A stretch of DNA of 64,000 nucleotides from Gemmata massiliana (GTDB lineage Bacteria > Planctomycetota > Planctomycetia > Gemmatales > Gemmataceae). The notes below the pieces were generated by a model that saw only the letters and a list, made by a program, of their open reading frames with translations, searched no databases and was not told the origin of the DNA. Positions 17,880 to 25,982 of this stretch are shown one piece after another. Positions within the stretch are counted from its first letter, which is position 1, and each line of letters begins with the position of its first letter. The translations under genes and the position numbers were made by a program. The DNA lies in the NCBI GenBank assembly GCA_000531095.1, contig HG799469.1, positions 378,570 through 442,569 on the forward strand, written 5' to 3'.

Positions 17880-18890
17880 TTACGGCTTGGCGGGCGCGGC
17901 GACCGGCGTGCCCTTTTCGGCGAGCTTCACGATCTCGATGCCCGCGACGTTCCCCTCGTCCGGGGACGCGCCGCCGATCAGAGCAACGGACGTGGGACCG
18001 AAGGGAACCATCCGGGCCACCATCCGCGGGGTTTCGGCGGTGCCGACCTTTTCCCACCCATCGCCCTTTTCAGTGAGGCGGTACACCGGACCTGCGACCG
18101 TGTTCACGATCACGCGCCCGTTGACCGTCGCGGCCGAGGGGGAGAACGCCATCGCCTTCTTGCCCTCGGCGGGCAGCGCCGGGGCGGTGGACCACTTCTT
18201 GGTTTCCACATCGAAGACGTCGGTCGGTTTGCCGTCCGCGCCCAACCCGCCGAGCACGAACACCTTCGTGCCGACTGCGGTGGCGGTGAGGGCGCGGCGC
18301 TGGAACGGTTGCACGACCGATTCCCACTTCGGTTCCTTCGCGTTCAGGTCGAGGAGCAGGGCTGTGGTGTGCCACACGGACTTCTCGCCCTTACCCTTCA
18401 TCTGCCAGCCGCCCACGACCACCAGCGTGTCGCCCGCGACCACAACATCGTGAGACGACCGGCCGGCGGGCATCGCGGGCAGCTCTTCCCACTTGCCGCT
18501 CTTCGGGTCGAACCGGGCGCAGTCGGCGAGCGAGTGGTTATCGGCCGGATCGCCGGCCTTGTTCTTGGGCTGCATCCCACCGACGCGGTACACCTTCCCC
18601 TTGTGGGCGACGAGGTTCATGCCCTGCGCCCGAGGGCCGGCGGGCAGTTCTTCCCACGCCGTCCCGCCGTCGAGTTTCACGCGGTGGAACGTGCCGAGAA
18701 CGGATTCGGTGTCGTAGCTGTGGGTCTTCCCGGCGTGCCCGCCGTAGACGTACAGGTGGCCGTCACACACGACCGCGCCGAAGCTGGCAACGGCCTTCGG
18801 CAGCGGCGGCACTTCGGGGGCCTTCGGCTCCGCGGCGCCGGCCGGCGCTGCAAGAACTACTGCAAAGAGGCAAGCGATTCGACTACGCAT
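17880..18890 (-). CDS. Exported Kelch-repeat beta-propeller protein
   Basis: A 336-residue protein with a signal peptide (MRSRIACLFAVVLAAPAGAAE). At least five Kelch blades can be seen, each with a run of hydrophobics, a GG pair and a W: HLYVYGGHAGKTHSYD, KVYRVGGMQPKNK, DTLVVVGGWQMKGKG, KVFVLGGLGADGKPTDVFD...KKWSTAP. No enzyme motif is visible, so it is more likely a binding or structural protein outside the cytoplasm. It follows the DUF1559 gene by 46 bp and precedes DUF4198. Confidence 0.75.
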   Translation of the reverse strand: MRSRIACLFAVVLAAPAGAAEPKAPEVPPLPKAVASFGAVVCDGHLYVYGGHAGKTHSYDTESVLGTFHRVKLDGGTAWEELPAGPRAQGMNLVAHKGKVYRVGGMQPKNKAGDPADNHSLADCARFDPKSGKWEELPAMPAGRSSHDVVVAGDTLVVVGGWQMKGKGEKSVWHTTALLLDLNAKEPKWESVVQPFQRRALTATAVGTKVFVLGGLGADGKPTDVFDVETKKWSTAPALPAEGKKAMAFSPSAATVNGRVIVNTVAGPVYRLTEKGDGWEKVGTAETPRMVARMVPFGPTSVALIGGASPDEGNVAGIEIVKLAEKGTPVAAPAKP

Positions 18891-18936
18891 CTCTTGGACG
18901 TCCTGAGTGAGTGGTGGTGAGTTCGCGGGTCGCGGA

Positions 18937-19950
18937 TTAAGGGAGCGTCACGACCTCGCCGCCGTTACGAGTGCCGAGCGCGGCGAACGTGATCGGATCG
19001 ATCGAGTCGCGGATGAACTGCACCGACCCGTCGGCCATCACGAAGTGGGCACCGCCACCGTGCTCGCTGCGAAACGTGCCGTAGTTGGCTTGAGTAGTCG
19101 CTTCCCGCTTGTTGAGCCCGCCCATCGTACCAGTCCAGTTGTAGAGGTACCCGTAAGCCCACACCGGGCCGTAGTTCGACGGCACGCCGGCCGGCTTGAA
19201 GTCGCCCTCCCCGGCCAAGAACGTGTTTGAGGTGCCGTCGCTGATCGTGGTGAGTGTGGTTTGAGAGTTCCCCCATTGATCGCGCTGAGAGGGATCGTCG
19301 GAGTACTTTTTGTTTCGGATCGGTATAATCACACCGTCGCACGCTTGGGTCTGGTATGTGCCGTAAGCCACTGCGTAACAGCTAGGGGTGCCTGCCGAAA
19401 ACATGTAACTGGACGGCGCGCGATTCTCAGTAGCCGGGTAAATCGATCCGTTGTCCGATCCGCCTCCCGGCGGGGCCATCGACGGGCACGTGAACGTCGG
19501 AATTTGCATCTTTTGGAGCGAAGCGTTCGTGTACCCGTCGCCGTCCGAATCGTCGGTACTGGCTCTCGTCAGCTTTGGGTTCCATTTTTTGGCGACGACA
19601 TCCTGTTCCAGGTAAGGCAGAATCAGAATCCAGCCGGTGACATAACTCGCCGAACCGGACTCGCCGAGTTGGTAGGACATCATCGCGTAGGGGAACTTAC
19701 TGTTCCCGTCGTGGTAGCCGTGGGTCGCCAACCCGATCTGCTTCATGTTGTTCGCGCACTTGATGCGCGCCGCTGCGGCACGCACCTTCTGAACCGCGGG
19801 TAGCAGCAGTCCAATCAGGATCGCGATGATCGCGATCACCACGAGTAGTTCGATCAGGGTGAACGCGCTCCGCCCGGGTGCCCCGGCGCGGAAACGCGCG
19901 TGGGTAGTGGAGTGGGCGCGGGAGAACGAGGTTGTGTGCGGGCGGCGCAT
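18937..19950 (-). CDS. DUF1559 family pseudopilin-like protein
   Basis: A 337-residue member of the large planctomycete DUF1559 (SBP_bac_10) family. It has a prepilin-type cleavage and membrane segment (SAFTLIELLVVIAIIAILIG, residues about 29-48), then KVRAAAARIKCANNMKQIGLATHGYHD, a long beta-rich part and the C-terminal H-X-DG signature HGGGAHFVMADGSVQFIRDSI. These proteins are exported through type IV pilus-like machinery; their function is not settled. It is the first gene of a minus-strand run of five, with the divergent yjbQ gene 356 bp away. Confidence 0.9.
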   Translation of the reverse strand: MRRPHTTSFSRAHSTTHARFRAGAPGRSAFTLIELLVVIAIIAILIGLLLPAVQKVRAAAARIKCANNMKQIGLATHGYHDGNSKFPYAMMSYQLGESGSASYVTGWILILPYLEQDVVAKKWNPKLTRASTDDSDGDGYTNASLQKMQIPTFTCPSMAPPGGGSDNGSIYPATENRAPSSYMFSAGTPSCYAVAYGTYQTQACDGVIIPIRNKKYSDDPSQRDQWGNSQTTLTTISDGTSNTFLAGEGDFKPAGVPSNYGPVWAYGYLYNWTGTMGGLNKREATTQANYGTFRSEHGGGAHFVMADGSVQFIRDSIDPITFAALGTRNGGEVVTLP

Positions 19951-20306
19951 AGCGCGGCACCCTCCTCAAAAGTGAGTGGGATGGCCGCGAGACGCATCGC
20001 TGGACGTGGGTTGGTTCTCGGTGAACCAAATAGCCTGCGGAGGCTAAGCGACTCGCTAGGTGGTATACTTGTTGAGAATAAATCTCATCAAGGCAGTGGA
20101 AATGGTACTTGGTTAGGACGAGATGTCAACGGAGCAATTTGCGATTTTGTTTTCACGGGTTCGGGGTCGGAAGAGATTTCGTCTCATTCCGACGCCAGCA
20201 CTTTGGGAGTGCCGAATCGCTCGCCTTTGGTACGGGCGCGGCCGTACAACGCCATCGCGGGTCGGCGGGCGCGAACGTGTCGCCCGCGCCGCGCGGAGAA
20301 GGCACC
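19951..20306. other. Divergent intergenic region between the DUF1559 gene and yjbQ
   Basis: Open frames here are not supported by domains. It must hold promoters for both directions. GGAGAAGG at 20295-20302 is the ribosome binding site of yjbQ. Nothing else stands out. Confidence 0.5.
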
Positions 20307-20729
20307 ATGAAGTCTCACACCGAGTACCTGACGCTCAACATTCCCTCGAAGATGGCCTTCGTGAACATCACGCCGCAGGTCGAGGAGGCCATTCGCAAAA
20401 GCGGCGTCAAAGAGGGGCTGGTGCTCTGCAACTCGATGCACATCACGTCCAGCGTGTTCATCAACGACGACGAGCGCGGGCTGCACCGCGACTTCGGCGT
20501 GTGGCTGGAAGAACTGGCGCCCTTCAACCCGGACCCGAACCACTACCACCACAACCGCACCGGCGAGGATAATGCGGACGCCCACCTGAAGCGGCAGATC
20601 ATGGGTCGGGAGGTGGTGGTCGCAATCACGAAGGGCAAACTCGACCTCGGCCCGTGGGAGCAGATCTTTTACGGCGAGTTCGACGGCAGCCGCCCGAAGC
20701 GCGTGCTCGTGAAGATCATCGGGGAGTAA
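20307..20729 (+). CDS. yjbQ: YjbQ / UPF0047 family protein (secondary thiamine-phosphate synthase type)
   Basis: A 140-residue protein of the UPF0047 family. Members were reported to have weak thiamine-phosphate synthase activity; their true role is unclear. Characteristic parts are visible: [80 protein letters not shown], and [12 protein letters not shown] at the end, with conserved His and Asp/Glu ligands. ATG 20307 follows GGAGAAGG. Its last 54 bp recur at 21206-21259, and a shorter degenerate piece at 21678-21708 (see repeats), so its 3' end appears to be an insertion point for other genes. Confidence 0.9.
   Translation: MKSHTEYLTLNIPSKMAFVNITPQVEEAIRKSGVKEGLVLCNSMHITSSVFINDDERGLHRDFGVWLEELAPFNPDPNHYHHNRTGEDNADAHLKRQIMGREVVVAITKGKLDLGPWEQIFYGEFDGSRPKRVLVKIIGE
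20676..20729 (+). repeat. yjbQ 3' end, repeat copy 1 (in the gene)
   Basis: These are the final 54 bases of yjbQ, encoding [17 protein letters not shown] plus TAA. It is the reference copy for the partial duplicates at 21206 and 21678. Confidence 0.85.
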
Positions 20730-20734
20730 CGGTC

Positions 20735-21193
20735 GTGAGCAGAACCAACGTCCTGACCGTGGAGTGGCGTAGCGGCCCTCGGCGTCCGAGTTCGGTTGCC
20801 GCTGAGTTACTTGTTGATGGACGTTCGCTGCTCGAATACTGCGAAGGTGCTACGAGTCAGACCTTTGATTTTGTTTCTCCCTTTGGCTGGACCACACCGG
20901 ATTACCAATTGGCTTTTGCTGAACGTCTGCTGCTGCGGCGCCCACCGATACTGCCGACCGGACGCTACGAACTTCTGGTCTGCCCGGAGTGCGCCGACCT
21001 CGGCTGCGGTTGCATTTCGGCGGTCGTCCAGTTGGAGGGCGGGCGCTACATTTGGAGCGAGTTCGGCTACGAGAACAACTACGATCCTGGTTTGCTCCTG
21101 TTGTTCCCGATGGGCCGGTTCACAATTTCTGAAGAAGAGCTGGCACGCCAACTTCGTCGTCTCGTTCCCGGCCTCAGCGACACGGCTGGATAA
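20735..21193 (+). CDS. Small immunity-protein-like protein, unknown family
   Basis: A 152-residue protein starting at GTG 20735, five bases after the yjbQ stop. It contains a beta-rich start (VLTVEWRSGPRRPSSVAAEL), FGWTTPDYQLAFAERLLL, a cysteine cluster (YELLVCPECADLGCGCISAVVQLEGGRYIWSEFGYENNY), and a helical end (FTISEEELARQLRRLV). Size, aromatic and acidic make-up, and neighbours resemble immunity proteins of polymorphic toxins, but I cannot name the family. GC content is lower than in yjbQ. No toxin gene is near. Between yjbQ ends, it looks like an inserted cassette. Confidence 0.55.
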   Translation: MSRTNVLTVEWRSGPRRPSSVAAELLVDGRSLLEYCEGATSQTFDFVSPFGWTTPDYQLAFAERLLLRRPPILPTGRYELLVCPECADLGCGCISAVVQLEGGRYIWSEFGYENNYDPGLLLLFPMGRFTISEEELARQLRRLVPGLSDTAG

Positions 21194-21205
21194 TCTCTAA
21201 CATGC

Positions 21206-21259
21206 GAGTTTGACGGCGGCCGCCCGAAACGTGTGCTGGTGAAGATCATCGGGGAGTAG
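21206..21259 (+). repeat. yjbQ 3' end, repeat copy 2
   Basis: It matches the last 54 bases of yjbQ at 48 positions. The encoded peptide is the same apart from one Ser to Gly change ([17 protein letters not shown], then TAG), because the other differences are silent or in the stop. It stands between two small genes with no yjbQ body upstream. The silent changes point to a homologous yjbQ from another lineage rather than a recent local copy. Confidence 0.85.
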
Positions 21260-21322
21260 TTGAGTGAATGAGTCCCCCGAGGGACACACGAACCGCGCAA
21301 CATGGGGCGTGTCCAAACACAC

Positions 21323-21658
21323 ATGACGAAACCATTACCGTTCCAACTCTGGCTGGAATTCGAGCATTGGATTCCGCAAGAAGGCGATGATCCGGAGACG
21401 GATTTCTTCAACATGCAGGTCACACTCGCTTGCGGGACGAAGTACGCCTTGAACGTGTGGACCTTCAAGTACCTGGCGAAATCGCTTGGGGAATGTCGCG
21501 AAACGGGTGAATACTTGAACGGGTGCTACCACTCGGCTCCGGATTTGTTCGTGGTGCGATTGGATCGCGCGTTGATTGAGCGGGTTGTGGCTGATCTGAT
21601 TGCGCAGAGGGCGCTGAAGGATGAATGGAACGTTCCCGCTCAGCTTGAAGACACTTGA
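21323..21658 (+). CDS. Small immunity-protein-like protein (second cassette gene)
   Basis: A 111-residue acidic protein from ATG 21323. Visible features are LWLEFEHWIPQEGDDPETDFFNMQVTLACGTKYALNVWTFKYL, then YHSAPDLFVVRLDRALIERVVADLI. The pattern of a beta sheet with a KYALNVWTF motif followed by PPDLFV-type and helical segments is common among immunity-like proteins found beside polymorphic toxins; the family name is not certain. It follows repeat copy 2 by 63 bp and precedes repeat copy 3 by 19 bp. No cognate toxin visible. Confidence 0.6.
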   Translation: MTKPLPFQLWLEFEHWIPQEGDDPETDFFNMQVTLACGTKYALNVWTFKYLAKSLGECRETGEYLNGCYHSAPDLFVVRLDRALIERVVADLIAQRALKDEWNVPAQLEDT

Positions 21659-21677
21659 CCGGCACCGTCGGTGTCTG

Positions 21678-21708
21678 AAGCGTGCTGGTGGCGATCACTG
21701 GTGAATAA
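21678..21708 (+). repeat. yjbQ 3' end, degenerate repeat copy 3
   Basis: AAGCG followed by GTGCTGGTGGCGATCACT and GGTGAATAA reads VLVAITGE plus stop, against VLVKIIGE plus stop in yjbQ. It is shorter and more diverged than copy 2. It lies 20 bp before the third small gene. Taken alone it is weak; its position in the same arrangement supports it. Confidence 0.55.
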
Positions 21709-21727
21709 GTCGCGGAAGGGGATCGGG

Positions 21728-22135
21728 ATGAAGGATCGGTTTCCCGGCTTCAAGAAGTGCCTGGCAATGATGCGGAAGCGCAACGGGCAGTCGCGCGAAG
21801 AGGGGTTCCACTGGCTCCGGCCCCACGCGAGTGAATACGTTCACGAACTTCTCGAGGAGTTCGGCAAAGAGAGCGATCACGGGCTCCGGTGCTGGCTGTT
21901 GGAGTTGATTGGTTTTGCCAAGTCACCCACTGCGTTCGATTTCCTCGCGGAGCAACTGCGCGGGCACGATGAGCGGCTTCGTTATTGGGCGATTTGGGCC
22001 TTGAAGCACCTTGATACCAATGAAGCCCGGACGCTACTTTGGCACGCACGCTCGTTCACATTCGGGTCGCCGGAAGAAACTCAAGCGTTTCGCACGGATC
22101 TCGACACCGTGGCGAATGACCGTTCCAGCCAGTAA
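21728..22135 (+). CDS. Small HEAT-repeat-like protein (third cassette gene)
   Basis: A 135-residue helical protein from ATG 21728, preceded by GGAAGGGG. HEAT-like helix pairs are visible: YVHELLEEFGKESDHGLRCWLLELIGFAKSPTAFDFLAEQLRGHDERLRYWAIWALKHLDTNEARTLL. Such short HEAT proteins occur among immunity genes and as general adaptors. A longer start at GTG 21671 would run through repeat copy 3 in another frame and is rejected. It closes the cassette series; the Tricorn gene starts 156 bp later. Confidence 0.6.
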   Translation: MKDRFPGFKKCLAMMRKRNGQSREEGFHWLRPHASEYVHELLEEFGKESDHGLRCWLLELIGFAKSPTAFDFLAEQLRGHDERLRYWAIWALKHLDTNEARTLLWHARSFTFGSPEETQAFRTDLDTVANDRSSQ

Positions 22136-22291
22136 CGCAGACGGGTACGCGGTGCCACATTTCTAAAACGCAAAATCGATATTTGGGCTCTCGAACGGGT
22201 CACAATGTCGCGGTCGTGATCGTACCGGGTTGACGAGCGCCCGCGTTCTCCGACAATTCGCTCACCGACCCACTCGTCCCACGAGGGCACC

Positions 22292-25200
22292 ATGCTTCGC
22301 TACGCGCTCTTCTCGCTGATCGCACTCGCGGTCGGCGTTGGCCCCGTCAGTGCCGCGCCCGAAGAGGCCCGGCTGCTCCGGTTCCCAGCCATTCACGGCG
22401 ATCAGATCGTCTTCACCTACGCGGGCGACCTCTACACGGTGTCCGCCAGCGGCGGGACGGCTCGGCGCCTCACATCGCACCCCGGGTTCGAGATGTTCCC
22501 GCGGTTCTCGCCCGACGGCACGCAGGTCGCGTTCACCGGGCAGTACGACGGCAACACAGAAGTGTTCGTCGTCCCCGCGGCGGGCGGCGAACCGAAGCGG
22601 CTCACTTACACTGCGACGCTCGGGCGCGACGAAGTGTCCGACCGCATGGGACCGAACAACATCGTGATGGGCTGGACCCCGGACGGAAAGAACGTCCTGT
22701 TCCGCTCGCGGATGCGGTCGTTCAACGACTTCATCGGTCAACTCTACACCGTCCCCGCGGAGGGCGGACTGGCCGAAGAACTGCCGCTCCCGCGTGGCGG
22801 TTTCGCGAGCTACTCGGCCGACGGGAAGAAGCTCGTTTACAACCGCATCTTCCGCGAGTTCCGCACCTGGAAGCGCTACCGCGGCGGCATGGCCGACGAC
22901 GTGTGGCTGTACGACTTCGAGACGAAGAAGACCGAGCAGCTCACGGACGACCCGGCGCAGGACATCATCCCGATGTTCGTCGGCGACAAGGTCTACTTCA
23001 TTTCCGATCGCGGCAAGGAGATGCGGTACAACCTGTACTCCATCGACCCGGCCACGAAGAAGCTCGAGCGGCACACCGAGTTCACGGAGTTCGACATCAA
23101 GTTCCCGTCCGCGAGCAAGGACGCGGTCGTATTCGAGAACGGCGGGTACATCTATCGCTTCGATGTGAAGGGTGGGAAGGCCGTGAAGGTGCCCGTACAG
23201 ATTCAGGAAGACCGACTCGGCACACGCGGCGCGCTGACCGATGTGAGTAAGAGTGTGACCGCGTTCGAGATCTCGAACGATGGCAAACGCGCCATGTTTG
23301 CCGCACGCGGCGACATCTTCACCGTGCCGACGGGAGAGGGCCTGACGCGCAACCTGACGCACTCGCCCGGCGCCCACGAGCGCAACCCGATCTGGTCGCC
23401 CGACGGCAAAAGCGTGGCCTTCGTTTCCGACGCGACCGGCGAGGACGAGATCCACGTCGGCCCGGCCGACGGCCGCGCGCCCGCGAAGCCCGTCACGAGC
23501 GGCGCGGACACCTACAAGTACGAACTGCTCTGGTCGCCCGACTCGAAAAAGATCCTGTGGAGCGACAAGAAACTCCGGCTCCAGTTCGTGGAGGTGGAAA
23601 CGAAAAAGGTGACGCTCGTGGACCAGGCGAAGGCGTGGGAGATCCGCGAGTTCGTTTGGGCGCCGGACTCGAAGTGGATCGCGTTCGGGCGCCAGGAGGT
23701 CGATACGCTCAACAAGGTTCACCTGTACTCGCTCGAATCGGGCAAAGCGACGCCGGTCACCGACGGCTGGTACGCTGCTGGCGCGCCCGCGTTCAGTGCG
23801 GACGGCAAGTACCTGTTCTTCGTCTCCGCGCGCGACTTCAACCCGGTTTATAGCCAGACCGAGTGGAACCACTCGTACCGCGACATGTCGCGCATCTACT
23901 TCGTGACGCTCGCGAAGGCGACGCCGAACCCGCTGCGCCCGAAGCTCGACGACGATGCCGAACCGAAGAAAAAGGACGAGAAAGACAAAAAGGACGAGAA
24001 GAAAGACGGGGCGGTGGAGGTGAAGGTCGATCTCGACGGCCTCGCGGGGCGCATCGTCGCGATCCCCGGCCCCGCGGGGAACTACTCCAATCTGAAGGCC
24101 GCGGGCACGTCGCTGTACTACCAGCGCAGTTCGACCCGTGACCCGTTCTCGTTCCTCGTGTTCGACCTCGCGACGAAGAAGGAAAGCAACCTCGGAACGG
24201 TGGGCGGGTACGAGATCTCGGCCGACGGCAAGAAGATGCTCGTTCAGAAGGACGGCAAGTACGGCATCATCGACTTGCCGAAGGGACCGGTCGCGATCGG
24301 CGATGCCCTGAACCTCTCCGGGCTGGAAGTGACGCTCGACCGCCGCGCGGAGTGGAAGCAGATGTTCCACGAGTGCTGGCGGCAGATGCGCGACTTCTTC
24401 TACGATCCGGGGCTGCACGGTGTCGATTGGGTCGCGGTGCGGAAGAAGTACGAGCCGCTGGTCGAACACGTCGGCCACCGCGCGGACCTCACGTACATCA
24501 TCGGCGAGATGATTAGCGAGCTGAACGCCGGCCACGCCTACATCGGCGGCGGCGAACTGCCCGAGGTGCGGAAGGTTTCGCAGGGGCTGCTCGGCGCGGA
24601 ATTCAAGCGCGACGCGGACACCGGGTTCTTCCAGATCACGCGCGTTCTGCCGGGCGAGAATTGGGTTACCAAGCGCCGGTCGCCGCTCACGGAAGTGGGC
24701 GTGAACGTGAGCGCGAAGGAGTGGATCGTCGCCATCAACGGCCGGCCCACGAGCGAGGTGAAGAACATCAACGAGCTGCTCGTGAACACTGCGGGCAAGC
24801 CGGTGGTGCTCTTGGTGAACACGAAGCCGGCGGCGGACGGCGCGCGCCGCGTGGTCGTGACCCCCACGGCCGACGAAGCCGACCTGTACTACTACGCCTG
24901 GGTGCAGGGGAACATCAAGAAGGTGTCCGACGCGACCGACGGCAAGGTGGGGTACATCCACGTGCCCGACATGCAGCAGGCCGGCCTCAACGAGTTCGTC
25001 AAACACTTCTACCCGCAGCTCAAGAAGCAGGCGCTCATCGTTGACGTGCGCGGGAACGGTGGCGGTAACGTGTCGCCGATGCTGATCGAGCGCTTGCGGC
25101 GCGAACCGGCGATGATCGGCATCGCGCGCAACGCGGAACCGACCGTCGACCCGAACGGCACGTTCGTCGGGCCGATGACGTGCCTCTTAAACGAGTTCTC

Positions 25201-25543
25201 CGCGTCGGACGGCGACATCTTCTCGTACCGGTTCCGCCACTACAAACTCGGGCCGCTCATCGGCAAACGGAGTTGGGGCGGGGTGGTCGGCATCCGCGGG
25301 GCGCTACCACTGCTCGACGGTGGGTCGCTGAGCAAGCCCGAGTTCTCGCGCTACGATCTGGCCGGCAAGGAGTGGATCATGGAGAACGTCGGTGTGTCGC
25401 CCGACATCGTGGTGGACAACGACCCGGCGAAGGAGTTCGCGGGCGACGACCAGCAGTTGAACAAGGGCATCGAAGTGCTGCTCGCGGAACTGAAGAAGAA
25501 CCCGCCGAAGACGGCAGCACCGCCGCCGTACCCGAAGCGGTAG
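22292..25543 (+). CDS. Tricorn protease homologue (S41 family)
   Basis: A 1083-residue protein with a signal peptide (MLRYALFSLIALAVGVGPVSAAP). Two beta-propellers follow (about 30-330 and 335-660), full of PDG/SADG blades such as PRFSPDGTQVAFTG and IWSPDGKSVAFVSD. A lysine/aspartate-rich linker lies at about 555-570. Then come a C1 helical domain with the catalytic His (ELNAGHAYIGGG), a PDZ domain (about 795-860), and the C2 domain with the nucleophile in NEFSASDGDIFSYRF and the Glu in MENVGVSPDI. These match the Ser-His-Glu of Tricorn. It degrades peptides, here outside the cytoplasm. It is a monocistronic gene with a terminator after it. Confidence 0.92.
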   Translation: MLRYALFSLIALAVGVGPVSAAPEEARLLRFPAIHGDQIVFTYAGDLYTVSASGGTARRLTSHPGFEMFPRFSPDGTQVAFTGQYDGNTEVFVVPAAGGEPKRLTYTATLGRDEVSDRMGPNNIVMGWTPDGKNVLFRSRMRSFNDFIGQLYTVPAEGGLAEELPLPRGGFASYSADGKKLVYNRIFREFRTWKRYRGGMADDVWLYDFETKKTEQLTDDPAQDIIPMFVGDKVYFISDRGKEMRYNLYSIDPATKKLERHTEFTEFDIKFPSASKDAVVFENGGYIYRFDVKGGKAVKVPVQIQEDRLGTRGALTDVSKSVTAFEISNDGKRAMFAARGDIFTVPTGEGLTRNLTHSPGAHERNPIWSPDGKSVAFVSDATGEDEIHVGPADGRAPAKPVTSGADTYKYELLWSPDSKKILWSDKKLRLQFVEVETKKVTLVDQAKAWEIREFVWAPDSKWIAFGRQEVDTLNKVHLYSLESGKATPVTDGWYAAGAPAFSADGKYLFFVSARDFNPVYSQTEWNHSYRDMSRIYFVTLAKATPNPLRPKLDDDAEPKKKDEKDKKDEKKDGAVEVKVDLDGLAGRIVAIPGPAGNYSNLKAAGTSLYYQRSSTRDPFSFLVFDLATKKESNLGTVGGYEISADGKKMLVQKDGKYGIIDLPKGPVAIGDALNLSGLEVTLDRRAEWKQMFHECWRQMRDFFYDPGLHGVDWVAVRKKYEPLVEHVGHRADLTYIIGEMISELNAGHAYIGGGELPEVRKVSQGLLGAEFKRDADTGFFQITRVLPGENWVTKRRSPLTEVGVNVSAKEWIVAINGRPTSEVKNINELLVNTAGKPVVLLVNTKPAADGARRVVVTPTADEADLYYYAWVQGNIKKVSDATDGKVGYIHVPDMQQAGLNEFVKHFYPQLKKQALIVDVRGNGGGNVSPMLIERLRREPAMIGIARNAEPTVDPNGTFVGPMTCLLNEFSASDGDIFSYRFRHYKLGPLIGKRSWGGVVGIRGALPLLDGGSLSKPEFSRYDLAGKEWIMENVGVSPDIVVDNDPAKEFAGDDQQLNKGIEVLLAELKKNPPKTAAPPPYPKR

Positions 25544-25563
25544 CCGAAATGGTATTGTGAACC

Positions 25564-25590
25564 CCCCGCCCTTGCGGGGCCTTTTGTTTG
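25564..25590 (+). terminator. Rho-independent terminator after the Tricorn gene
   Basis: CCCCGC (25564-25569), a CCTT loop and GCGGGG (25574-25579), then CCTTTTGTTT. It begins 21 bp after the stop codon. The same CCCGCCCTTGCGGG core recurs in the large hairpin at 25707-25787, so terminator and repeat may be related. Confidence 0.65.
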
Positions 25591-25617
25591 TAGTACCAGG
25601 TCTGTGGCGATGGGATG

Positions 25618-25708
25618 ACTTGTCCTCTGTAGCCGACCTCTGCGAGGCCGGTGAGCCACAAACAGTGGACATCCCGGCCTCGCAGAGGCCGGCTACAGGA
25701 GGACAAGT
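25618..25708. repeat. Long inverted repeat with CCTCTGCGAGGCCGG arms
   Basis: The left arm at 25618-25651 (ACTTGTCCTCTGTAGCCG followed by ACCTCTGCGAGGCCGG) faces its reverse complement at 25674-25708. One mismatch and one extra base interrupt about 34 pairs, with a 22-base loop. Each arm contains its own short hairpin CCTC-TGC-GAGG. It lies in a gene-free gap and resembles dispersed planctomycete palindromic repeats. Confidence 0.75.
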
Positions 25709-25787
25709 GGTGAACCCCGCCCGCAAGGGTGGTGGGTTCGTTCGAGTGGCTCAATCACCCACCGCCCTTGCGGGCGGGGTTCACCAC
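25707..25787. repeat. Second long inverted repeat, GTGGTGAACCCCGCCCGCAA arms
   Basis: GTGGTGAACCCCGCCCGCAA and on to 25737 pairs with 25757-25787 (31 bases, one mismatch), with a 19-base loop. It abuts the previous inverted repeat. The pair of hairpins fills the space between the Tricorn and DUF1501 genes. Confidence 0.75.
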
Positions 25788-25982
25788 GTCAACGACTTCG
25801 GCTTCGCGCAGAAAATTGACTGTCGCCAAGTTCAAGCTCTGGGTACACTCACATCCCTACCTGCCCCGCTTGCTGGATATTCCCACCCCCTACGGACGCG
25901 CGGGTTGCTGCACCCCAGCGCTACGTTCTCGGCCCAGAGCCGATCCCGGTGGACAATCGTTTTCTTCAATGTGAGTGAAGCG

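Noticed and set aside
16944-18920. A 658-codon plus-strand frame
   Set aside because: It covers the DUF4198 and Kelch genes in antisense and has no domain; both minus genes have signal peptides and family motifs.
22262-25006. A 914-codon open frame on the minus strand opposite the Tricorn gene
   Set aside because: It is the mirror of a high-GC coding sequence; the plus strand has full Tricorn homology and catalytic motifs, and the minus product is a low-complexity Arg/Val/His-rich string.
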